Assembly (NCBI GenBank): GCA_000715855.1
Contig: KL571359.1
Coordinates: 28,716 to 34,726, forward strand
Length of the DNA stretch: 6,011 bases
Origin: Actinoplanes liguriensis
Lineage (GTDB): Bacteria > Actinomycetota > Actinomycetes > Mycobacteriales > Micromonosporaceae
Direction: 5' to 3'
The notes under the pieces were generated by a model. The model ran no database searches and was not told the origin of the DNA. It saw nothing but the letters and a program-made list of their open reading frames with translations. The stretch's first letter is position 1; each line of letters begins with the position of its first letter. Shown piece after piece: positions 1 to 5,240 of this stretch. Both the position numbers and the translations under genes were made by a program.

Positions 1-15
1 GTGTATAAGAGACAG
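1..15. other. Residual Tn5/Nextera mosaic-end adapter (non-genomic)
   Basis: The first 15 bases, GTGTATAAGAGACAG, are identical to the inner 15 bases of the 19-bp Tn5 mosaic end used in Nextera tagmentation libraries. The join to genomic sequence falls at base 16. The interrupted minus-strand gene reads normally up to Ala-Leu-His and then turns into the adapter-encoded Leu-Ser-Leu-Ile-His, where the AI-2E family normally continues with Pro after Leu-His. This is an untrimmed sequencing adapter at a contig end, not a biological element. Confidence 0.95.
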
Positions 16-1077
16 GTGCAGCGCCACCGCACGGCCCATGATCAGCGGCTGGAGGACGTGCCCTTCCAGCTGCTGGACCGCGATGACGACCGCGAGGATC
101 CCCAGCGCGGTCACCGGCCCGTTGACGACCAGCGCGACCAGCACGGCGACCGCGCCGCTGATGGTCGCGCCGACCACCGGGATGAACGCGCCGAGGAAGA
201 CCAGGGCGGCCAGCGGCAGCGCCGTCGGGACGCCGAAGGCGAACAGGCCGATGCCGATGCCGACGGCGTCGACGAAGGCGACCAGGACCGTGGCCCGGAC
301 GTAGGAGACGAGCGTGTGCCACGAGTAGTGCCCGGCCCGCGCGGTCGGCACCCGCGCCTCCCGCGGCAGGAGACGGCACAGGAAGGCCCAGATCTGGCCA
401 CCGTCGCGCAGGAAGAAGAAGAGCGTGAACAGGACCAGGAAGAACCCGGTCACCACCTCGCCCACGGTGGTGGCCGTGCTCACGGCGCCGCTGGTGAACG
501 ACCCCTGGCTGGACGTGAACGAGTCGCGCGCCTTCTCGACGTACTGGCTCAGTTGTTGATCGGTGATGTGCAGCGGGCTGTCCGCCAGCCAGCGTTGCAC
601 CTCGTCGATGCCCTGACCGACCTTGGCGGAGAGATCGTCGAACTGGCTGATGAACGTGCGGACGATCAGGCTGAGCCCGCCGAAGACCACCAGCAGCGCG
701 GTGACCTCCACCAGGGCCGCGGCCAGTGACTTCTTCATGCCGTTGCGGATCATCAGGGCGCTCAGCGGCTGGAACAACGCGGCCAGCAGGATCGCGACCG
801 CGACCGGGATCAGCACCACGTGCAGCAGCGCGACGATACGCAGGAAGAGGTAGGCCGCGACGACGAAGAGGATGAAGCGCCATGCCCAGGCACCGGCCGT
901 GCGCACCCCGCGGGGCAGCACGTCGGCGGGGGAGGGCTCCTGGTTCACGAGGACGACCGGAGTCGTGGCGGGCTCGTGCAGGTCGGGGCCGGCCGTGAAC
1001 GGCGGCGGCGTGTTGCGACTGGCGGCGGTCGCCAGTGTTGTCCGGGCGCGCTCCCGGACCGTCTGTGCCCAGCTCAT
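16..1077 (-). CDS. AI-2E family transporter (PerM/YdiK-type membrane protein), C-terminus cut off by contig edge
   Basis: 354 genuine codons are present, starting at ATG 1077 and reading toward base 16. They are preceded by AAGGGG about 8 nt upstream on the minus strand. The protein has a Pro-rich cytoplasmic N-terminus (residues 1-60), hydrophobic segments near 66-85, 86-105 and 118-140, then a polar amphipathic stretch (141-200). After that come the family hallmarks: a helix ending in FFFLRDGG (220-227), a Gly-rich pair of helices around 262-285 and 286-318 containing GAFIPVVGATISG (296-308), and QQLEGHVLQPLIMGRAV (335-351). These place it confidently in the AI-2E transporter/PerM family (PF01594). 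Members include exporters linked to autoinducer-2 and Na+/H+ antiporters, and the substrate here cannot be told from sequence. Family members run about 350-400 residues, so the last helix and tail are missing. The open frame on bases 1-15 is adapter. It is divergent from the next gene with 80 bp between them. Confidence 0.93.
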
Positions 1078-1157
1078 CTGAGGTTCCCCTTCGGTTGCTG
1101 CATCGATGCCCGGGGACGCCCGATTTCATGCTTGATCTGCTCGTTTAAGGTCGGCGC
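1078..1157. promoter_or_regulatory. Divergent intergenic region between the AI-2E gene and the membrane protein gene
   Basis: This 80-bp gap separates two divergent start codons, so it should carry promoters for both. It holds the AAGGGG-type ribosome site of the minus-strand gene (about 1086-1091), a 10-bp perfect palindrome GCATCGATGC (1100-1109), and an AT-richer stretch (about 1120-1150). AAGG at 1147-1150 serves the plus-strand gene with a 7-nt spacer. I see no convincing -35/-10 pair in either direction. Confidence 0.4.
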
Positions 1158-1799
1158 ATGTGGCGGATCGTGCGGTGGGCGCTCGTCGTGCTCTGGCTGG
1201 TCGCGGCGAGCGCGGCCTGGTGGGGCGCGCCCCGGGAGGCCGGCTACGAGCGGGCGGTCGCGGACATCGCGTCGCACCGGGTCTCGGCGTACCAGCTCGG
1301 CTCGCAGTGGCAGGACCAGTCGCCGGACCGCTGGTTCGCGGTGCCGAGCCTGGAGAACACGGGCGAGGACCGGATCTTCGCCTGGCGCACGCCGGACGGC
1401 CGCACCCACTGGACCGACGTCAGTGGCGTCCCGGGCTTCTCGGCGCAGCTGGAGCAGTACCGCTCCGCGAACGTGCTGAACCTGAGCACCCTGATCAACG
1501 GCATCGGGCTGCTCTTCACCGTGGTCTTCCTCGGCGTGCTGTGGGCCGGTCCGACCCCGGTGACCGGCACCCGGTGGTATTGGTGGTGGCTGTTCGCGCT
1601 GATCCCGTTCGGTCTGGGGATGCTCTACTGGACGTTCCGGGAGGTGCCGTGGGCCTGCCCGCAGATCCCGGAGTCCCGCCACTCCGGCTGGCGCGGCCTG
1701 GGCATCGGGATCGTCGCGTCGATCGCGATCTCCGGGGTCCTGTTCGGCCTCACCCGGTTGCTCGGCGAGACCGCCTTCCCGGACGTCCTCACCCCGTAA
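1158..1799 (+). CDS. Hypothetical four-helix integral membrane protein with a large extracytoplasmic loop
   Basis: 213 residues, not recognised as any named family. The ATG at 1158 follows AAGG (1147-1150) at a normal distance, and the N-terminus Met-Trp-Arg then directly begins a hydrophobic helix (about 5-22), like an uncleaved signal anchor. Residues 24-108 are soluble, with several Trp and acidic residues and a charged stretch around 65-87, probably outside the cytoplasm. Three more helices follow at about 112-130, 139-158 (an unusually Trp/Tyr-rich entry, RWYWWW at 139-144) and 180-200, with a short polar link containing WACPQIP (165-171). Codon usage matches neighbouring genes and there are no frame breaks. 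No enzyme or transport motif is visible. It may be expressed alone: the AI-2E gene is divergent, and a small hairpin overlaps its stop codon. Confidence 0.75.
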   Translation: MWRIVRWALVVLWLVAASAAWWGAPREAGYERAVADIASHRVSAYQLGSQWQDQSPDRWFAVPSLENTGEDRIFAWRTPDGRTHWTDVSGVPGFSAQLEQYRSANVLNLSTLINGIGLLFTVVFLGVLWAGPTPVTGTRWYWWWLFALIPFGLGMLYWTFREVPWACPQIPESRHSGWRGLGIGIVASIAISGVLFGLTRLLGETAFPDVLTP

Positions 1800-1806
1800 G
1801 ACGGGG
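1792..1806 (+). terminator. Small hairpin overlapping the stop codon, possible weak terminator
   Basis: CCCCGT (1792-1797) and ACGGGG (1801-1806) form a perfect 6-bp stem with a 3-nt AAG loop that includes part of the TAA stop codon. There is no T-tract after it, so termination is possible but not assured. Confidence 0.3.
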
Positions 1807-1875
1807 CCCTCGCACAGACTTGATCTTGTCTACATAATGTGCCGTTCCCTGAGGCATGTCTCTGGAAGGCAAGAT
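1807..1875 (+). promoter_or_regulatory. Probable promoter/leader of the small beta-rich protein gene
   Basis: The stretch 1818-1840 is an AT-rich island in otherwise very GC-rich DNA and contains TACATAATGT (1831-1840), which offers TAnnnT-type -10 hexamers. No matching -35 at 17 bp is visible. GGAAGG (1864-1869) is a good ribosome site, 6 nt before the chosen ATG at 1876, and decides that start over the in-frame ATG at 1837. Confidence 0.3.
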
Positions 1876-2205
1876 ATGACGTATCCCCCCGTCCCGGGCG
1901 CGATGCTGACCGTGCAGCGTCCGTTCGAGGTCTCCTACGCGGCTCGTAACTACAAGATCCTCGTGGACGGCGTGAAGGCCGACACCGTCCCCGTCCGCAG
2001 CTACATCGACATCCCCATCCCGGCCGGCCGGCACGTGGTCAAGGCGAAGATCGACTGGTGCTCGAGCCCGGAGCTCGTCATCGAGGCCGCGCCCGGCGAG
2101 CGGGTGCTGCTCGAGGTGCGGGCCGCCGGGCTGTACTACGAGAAGATGTTCAACCAGATGTTCCGCCCGGGCAGGTTCCTGGAGTTCCGCCGGCACCAGG
2201 GCTGA
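1876..2205 (+). CDS. Small conserved hypothetical protein, probably a PEGA-like beta-sandwich
   Basis: 109 residues, soluble, with no signal peptide or membrane helix. The start at ATG 1876 is chosen because GGAAGG lies 6 nt upstream. The in-frame ATG at 1837 would add 13 Arg/Cys-containing residues and place this ribosome site inside the gene. After a short Pro-rich N-terminus the protein alternates short hydrophobic strands with turns. Landmarks are YKILVDGVK (26-34), a basic/polar strand, PAGRHVVKAKIDWCSSPEL (49-67) and PGERVLLEVRA (73-83). The order 'VDG...G-R-H-x-V-x-x-K' then 'W-x-S-S-P' resembles PEGA-type and related small beta domains common in actinobacterial hypothetical proteins. 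The C-terminus is aromatic and basic (88-109). Function is unknown. It converges on the TetR gene, with a strong hairpin between them. Confidence 0.72.
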   Translation: MTYPPVPGAMLTVQRPFEVSYAARNYKILVDGVKADTVPVRSYIDIPIPAGRHVVKAKIDWCSSPELVIEAAPGERVLLEVRAAGLYYEKMFNQMFRPGRFLEFRRHQG

Positions 2206-2214
2206 GACGCCCGG

Positions 2215-2245
2215 AGCGCCCGCGCCGGTGATCGGTGCGGGCGCT
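2215..2245. terminator. Strong hairpin, probable bidirectional terminator between convergent genes
   Basis: AGCGCCCGC (2215-2223) pairs perfectly with GCGGGCGCT (2237-2245). The stem continues through a G-T wobble (2224/2236) and CCG/CGG (2225-2227/2233-2235) to a 5-nt loop, giving about 13 pairs. It lies 10 bp after the stop at 2205 and immediately beyond the TetR stop at 2247, so it can serve both transcripts. No long U-tract follows on either strand, as is usual in high-GC actinobacteria. Confidence 0.75.
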
Positions 2246-2246
2246 G

Positions 2247-2828
2247 TCAGATGATGCGCAGGGCGGCCGCCGCGACGGTGTCCTGCAGGGACTCGGCCGG
2301 GGGCAGGGAGGGCAGGTCGCGCCGCATGCCGATCACGCTCTCGACCAGGCCGAACACCAGATCGCCGGTGACGTCCCGCCCGGTCAGGCGGCGGTAGGCG
2401 GCGCGCAGCTCCTCGCGCTCGCGGCGGAACCGGGCGAACGGCTCGGTGGCGATCTCCGGCAGCGCGTACAGGATCCCGATGTTCCACCGCGCGCTCAGCA
2501 GCACGCCGACGTCGAAGCGGACCAGCGACTGCAGGGCCTGCGCCGGCTCCAGCTCACCGAGCGACTCGGCGTGGGCCAGCGACGGCCGGACGGTGGCCTC
2601 CAGCAGCTCGGCGAGGATCTGCTCCTTGTTGTCGAAGTGGTAGTAGAGCGACGCCTGCCGGATCCCGACCCGCTCGGCGATCAGCCGCGTCGACGTCGCC
2701 GCGTAGCCACGCTGGGCGAACAGCTCCGCGCTGGCGTCGAGGATCTCCTCGCGGGCGGTGGCGGCCGGGAGCCGGCGCGCGCCGGATCGGGGCCGGCCGA
2801 CGGACGAGGCCGAGGGTGCGGAACTCAC
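2247..2828 (-). CDS. TetR family transcriptional regulator, likely local repressor of the permease-cgdAB operon
   Basis: 193 residues from a GTG start at 2828. It is the only usable start, because an in-frame TGA lies a few codons upstream and no start codon intervenes before the DNA-binding domain. The ribosome site is weak. Residues 1-24 form a Ser/Pro/Arg-rich arm. The TetR helix-turn-helix spans about 26-72: a first helix AREEILDASAELFAQRGY (25-42), then TSTRLIAERVGIRQASLYYHF (45-65) with the typical 'G-I-x-x-x-S-L-Y-Y-H-F' recognition helix, then DNKEQIL (66-72). Residues 75-193 are the all-helical ligand/dimer domain, too variable to name a ligand. TetR proteins bind inverted repeats as dimers and release DNA on ligand binding. 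The gene is divergent from the permease-cgdAB operon, and a perfect inverted repeat lies at 2950-2965, so autoregulation and control of that operon are likely. Ligand (guanidine or a derivative) is inference only. Confidence 0.93.
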   Translation of the reverse strand: MSSAPSASSVGRPRSGARRLPAATAREEILDASAELFAQRGYAATSTRLIAERVGIRQASLYYHFDNKEQILAELLEATVRPSLAHAESLGELEPAQALQSLVRFDVGVLLSARWNIGILYALPEIATEPFARFRREREELRAAYRRLTGRDVTGDLVFGLVESVIGMRRDLPSLPPAESLQDTVAAAALRII

Positions 2829-2877
2829 GCCTGAATCGTGCCACGGGCCCGGACGTCACTTCCGGCCCGGCCGCGAT

Positions 2878-2925
2878 GTAACGCCACCGACACACTCGGC
2901 AACTCAAGGTTTACCGGCGAGAAAC
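2878..2925 (+). promoter_or_regulatory. Candidate GlnR binding region (nitrogen control)
   Basis: The actinobacterial GlnR consensus is gTnAc-n6-GaAAc, usually repeated. Here GTAAC (2878-2882)-n6-GACAC (2889-2893) is one a/b pair, and TTTAC (2910-2914)-n6-GAAAC (2921-2925) is a second. A further b-like half-site GCAAC (2899-2903) lies between them. Half-site starts are 11, 10, 11 and 11 bp apart, so all face the same side of the helix. GlnR activates nitrogen-assimilation genes under nitrogen limitation, which suits an operon releasing nitrogen from guanidine. The match is by eye against a short degenerate consensus and is therefore provisional. Confidence 0.5.
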
Positions 2926-2949
2926 CACTGTCGATGCTGCTCACCGGAA

Positions 2950-2965
2950 TCTGTCAACTGACAGA
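2950..2965. promoter_or_regulatory. Candidate TetR operator (perfect inverted repeat)
   Basis: TCTGTCA (2950-2956) and TGACAGA (2959-2965) are perfect 7-bp arms around a 2-bp AC centre. The 16-bp size fits TetR-family operators. It sits 12 bp before AGGAGG and 23 bp before the permease ATG, where a bound repressor would cover the promoter start region or block elongation. The divergent TetR gene is the obvious candidate binder. Confidence 0.55.
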
Positions 2966-2988
2966 AATTGAAACCGCAGGAGGCTGCC

Positions 2989-4446
2989 ATGTCCGTAACC
3001 TCTGGATTCTCCTTCGTCTCGATCCTCACCACCGTCTTCCAGCTCTTCGCGTTCGGCTTCTCGTTCGGTGGCCCGGCCTTCTTCTGGACCTGGCCGCTCG
3101 TCTTCGCCGGGCAGTTCATGGTCGCGCTCACCTTCGCCGAGCTGGCCGCCCGCTACCCGATCTCCGGGTGCATCTACCAGTGGTCGCGACGGCTCGCGAA
3201 CGCGACGATCGGCTGGTTCGCCGGCTGGGTCATGATCATTGCGCAGATCGCGACGGTGGCCGCGGCCGCGATCGCGCTGCAGGTGGTGCTGCCGTCGATC
3301 TGGTCCGGATTCCAGCTGGTCGGCGGCGACTCCGCACTCACGTCACCGACCGGCGCGACGAACGCGGTCATCCTCGGTTCGATCCTGATCGCGGTCACCA
3401 CGGTGATCAACATTTCCGGCGTACGCCTGATGTCCATCGTCAACAGCACCGGCGTGACCTTGGAGATCATCGGCGTGGCCGCGGTGGTCGTGCTCCTGCT
3501 GACGCACGCCGAGCGCGGACCGGGCGTGGTCTTCGACACCGGCGGGACCGGCTCGGGCCTCGGCTACGTCGGGCCCTTCCTGGTGTCGGCGCTGATGGCC
3601 GCGTACGTCGTCGTCGGTTTCGACTCCGCGGGCGAGCTCAGCGAGGAGACCCGCGACCCGCGGCACACCGCACCCCGGACGATCCTGCGGGCGCTCGCCG
3701 CGGCGGGGATCGGCGGCGGACTGATGCTGATCGCCGCGCTGATGGCCGCGCCGAGCCTCACCGATGGTCGTCTGGCGACCGAGGGCCTGCCGTACGTGCT
3801 GACGAGCCGCCTCGGTGAGACCGGTGGCCGGATCCTGCTGGTCGACGTGGCGATCGCGATCGCGGTCTGCACCCTGGCGATCCAGACGGCCGGCAGCCGG
3901 ATGGTGTTCTCGATGGCCCGGGACAACGTCCTGCCGTTCTCCGCCGCGCTCCGCAAGGTCTCGCCGCGCACCGGCACGCCGATTCTGCCGTCGGTCGTGG
4001 TGGGCGTGGGCGCGGCCGCGGTGCTGCTGGTCAACATCGGTCAGCCGGCCCTGTTCACGGCGATCACCAGCGTCTGCATCGTGATGCTCTACATCGCGTA
4101 CGCGCTGGTCACCATCCCGCTCCTGGTCCGCCGGCTGAAGGGCTGGCCGGACGCTTCGGAGGAGGCCACGACCACCGAGCGCGGTGGGAAGCTGTTCTCG
4201 CTGGGGAAGTTCGGCCTGGTCGTGAACGTGCTGGCGGTCGTCTACGGGATCGGCATGATCATCAACCTGGGCTGGCCGCGGCCCGAGGTCTACGACCCGG
4301 CCGGGGCGCACTGGTACCTGCACTACTTCTCGCTGCTCTTCGTCGGGGGCGCGCTGGTCCTGGGCGCTCTCGCCTACCTGCGCTACCGGACCCGCGCGAT
4401 GTCGCTGCACCTGTCACTTCCGGTCGTTGTCGAAGAGGCCGCATGA
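2989..4446 (+). CDS. APC-superfamily permease of a guanidine-utilisation operon
   Basis: 485 residues, about 12 membrane helices, amino acid-polyamine-organocation family (AA_permease_2 type). The start is ATG 2989, with AGGAGG (2978-2983) 5 nt upstream. The in-frame TTG at 2968 lies before that ribosome site and is rejected. Landmarks: first helix (about 6-26) with the Gly-rich loop GFSFGGPAFFWTWP (23-36); FAELAARYPISGCIYQW (49-65) after helix 2; the APC signature GFDSAGELSEETRDPRHTAPR (210-230) in helix 6 and the following loop; and SRMVFSMARDNVLP (303-316) before the second half. The polar loop at 385-405 is Thr/Glu-rich. The protein starts almost directly in helix 1, without the 30-40 residue cytoplasmic tail carrying an 'L-x-R-x-L' motif that relatives often have. 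Its stop overlaps the next start (ATGA), indicating translational coupling. Such permeases commonly precede the UAAP pair in urea-carboxylase-labelled clusters. The substrate is inferred, from the operon, to be guanidine or a related small nitrogen compound. Confidence 0.92.
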   Translation: MSVTSGFSFVSILTTVFQLFAFGFSFGGPAFFWTWPLVFAGQFMVALTFAELAARYPISGCIYQWSRRLANATIGWFAGWVMIIAQIATVAAAAIALQVVLPSIWSGFQLVGGDSALTSPTGATNAVILGSILIAVTTVINISGVRLMSIVNSTGVTLEIIGVAAVVVLLLTHAERGPGVVFDTGGTGSGLGYVGPFLVSALMAAYVVVGFDSAGELSEETRDPRHTAPRTILRALAAAGIGGGLMLIAALMAAPSLTDGRLATEGLPYVLTSRLGETGGRILLVDVAIAIAVCTLAIQTAGSRMVFSMARDNVLPFSAALRKVSPRTGTPILPSVVVGVGAAAVLLVNIGQPALFTAITSVCIVMLYIAYALVTIPLLVRRLKGWPDASEEATTTERGGKLFSLGKFGLVVNVLAVVYGIGMIINLGWPRPEVYDPAGAHWYLHYFSLLFVGGALVLGALAYLRYRTRAMSLHLSLPVVVEEAA

Positions 4447-5240
4447 GCACCGCGACCACCGCGGGCGCCCGGGAGCACGCTCGTGCGCAGGGCGGCACCG
4501 TCGTCGAGTGCATGCCGACCGTTCCCGCCACCGCCGGGCTGACCTGGGAAGAGACGATTCCCGGCGGGGGGTACGCGAGCAAGCGTCTCGCCCGCGGCAC
4601 CACACTGCGACTGACCGACCTGTACGGCGACGCCTGCGTCTCGGTGGTGCTTTTCAACGCGGACGAACCGTGGGAACGACTCAACGTCGCGGACACCGTG
4701 AAGGTGCTCTGGCAGGCCTACGTGGGGGAGGGACACCTGCTCCTCTCCGACCAGGGCCGCGTCCTGGCATCGGTGACGGCCGGCGCGCGGGACCGATCGG
4801 ACACGTTCTGCGGCACCACCACAATCCAGAGCAATGTCCAGCGGTACGGCGATGGCAGCCCCCACGGCCCCACCCCCGCCGGGCGGGAACTTCTCACCCT
4901 CGCGGCCGCCAAGCACGGCCTCACCCGCCGTGACCTGCCGCCGAGCATCTCCTTCTTCCAGGGGCTGCGGGTCGGCGACGACGGCGGGTTCACCTGGCTG
5001 GGCTCGGCCGGGGCCGGGGCGGTCGTGGAGTTGCGCGCGGAGATGCCGGTGACGGTGCTTTTCGCCAACGTGCCGCACCCGCTGGATCCGCGTCCCGGGT
5101 ACACCTGCTCCGCCGTACAGGTGAAGGCCTGGTCCGGAACGCCGACCGGTCCCGCGGACGAACTCTGGAGCCGAACGCCCGAAGGAGAGCGGGCGTTCCT
5201 GAACACCGCCGACTATCTCAACGCCCGGGGGATCGGATGA
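4443..5240 (+). CDS. cgdA: Carboxyguanidine deiminase subunit (UAAP1 type, DUF1989; formerly urea carboxylase-associated)
   Basis: 265 residues. ATG 4443 overlaps the permease TGA, and GAAGAGG (4432-4438) lies just upstream. The DUF1989 core spans about 35-230: RGTTLRLTDLYGDACVSVVLFN (51-72, motif 'L-x-D-x-x-G-D-x-x-V-S'), ERLNVADTVKV (78-88), LLLSDQGRVLASV (99-111), DTFCGTT (120-126), YGDGSPHGPTPAGREL (135-150), HGLTRRDLPPSISFF (158-172), VELRAEMPVTVLFANVPHPLDP (195-216), and the tail PEGERAFLNTADYL (246-259) typical of UAAP1. UAAP1/UAAP2 pairs form carboxyguanidine deiminase, which hydrolyses carboxyguanidine to allophanate in cytoplasmic guanidine breakdown (known for the family; inferred here). 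Ser119 stands where I would expect the His of an 'R-H-D' motif, and the second Cys seen in the partner is absent, so this may be the non-catalytic subunit. The A/B lettering follows gene order and could be swapped. Confidence 0.87.
   Translation: MSTATTAGAREHARAQGGTVVECMPTVPATAGLTWEETIPGGGYASKRLARGTTLRLTDLYGDACVSVVLFNADEPWERLNVADTVKVLWQAYVGEGHLLLSDQGRVLASVTAGARDRSDTFCGTTTIQSNVQRYGDGSPHGPTPAGRELLTLAAAKHGLTRRDLPPSISFFQGLRVGDDGGFTWLGSAGAGAVVELRAEMPVTVLFANVPHPLDPRPGYTCSAVQVKAWSGTPTGPADELWSRTPEGERAFLNTADYLNARGIG

Larger units (their letters stand above)
2829..2988. promoter_or_regulatory. Divergent control region between TetR gene and permease-cgdAB operon
   Basis: This 160-bp stretch has no gene. 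From left to right it holds the TetR leader with an imperfect inverted repeat (2845-2868), a run of GlnR-like half-sites (2878-2925), a short stretch that should contain the operon promoter (about 2926-2949), a candidate TetR operator (2950-2965), and the permease ribosome site AGGAGG (2978-2983). It is noticeably less GC-rich than the flanking genes. I could not fit a convincing -35/-10 pair. TTTACC (2910-2915) with GATGCT (2933-2938) at a 17-bp spacing is the best I see for the plus strand and is weak. No guanidine-I, -II or -III riboswitch core is recognisable. Confidence 0.7.

Noticed and set aside
16..1077. Quorum-sensing role for the AI-2E family protein
   Set aside because: The family name reflects a few members. 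Many are unrelated to autoinducer-2, and nothing in the window (no luxS or lsr genes) supports that role.
1100..1109. Perfect palindrome GCATCGATGC between the divergent AI-2E and membrane protein genes
   Set aside because: Ten base pairs centred on a common restriction-type palindrome, with no nearby regulator gene and no extension of the symmetry. Likely chance.
1131..1826. The word CTTGATCT occurs before both plus-strand genes (1131-1138 and 1819-1826)
   Set aside because: Only eight bases are shared, their distances to the start codons differ (about 20 and 50 bp), and no shared flanking motif exists.
1837..1875. Upstream ATG for the small beta-rich protein
   Set aside because: It has no ribosome site and falls in the AT-rich likely promoter. 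GGAAGG points to the ATG at 1876.
2845..2868. Imperfect inverted repeat in the TetR leader: GGGCC-C-GGA (2845-2853) against TCCGGCCC (2861-2868)
   Set aside because: It has a bulge and is made only of GC-rich words expected by chance in this DNA. The exact palindrome at 2950-2965 is a better operator candidate.
2829..2988. Possible guanidine riboswitch upstream of the permease-cgdAB operon
   Set aside because: Guanidine genes often carry ykkC-type riboswitches, so I looked for one. I found neither the conserved guanidine-I core nor the compact pseudoknot motif of guanidine-III, and the leader after the candidate operator is only about 23 nt.
2968..2988. Upstream TTG start for the permease
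   Set aside because: The strong AGGAGG site at 2978-2983 lies between this TTG and the ATG at 2989, so translation should begin at the ATG.
3849..3865. GCGATCGCGATCGCG run inside the permease gene, resembling a HIP1-like or methylation motif
   Set aside because: It is explained by an Ala-Ile-Ala-Ile-Ala membrane-helix stretch with GC-preferred codons, and it is not repeated as an array.
3343..4410. Long minus-strand open frame opposite the permease (and similar long antisense frames elsewhere)
   Set aside because: The translation is a low-complexity mix rich in Arg, Asp, Gln and His, typical of the shadow of a high-GC gene. The plus strand encodes a clear permease.
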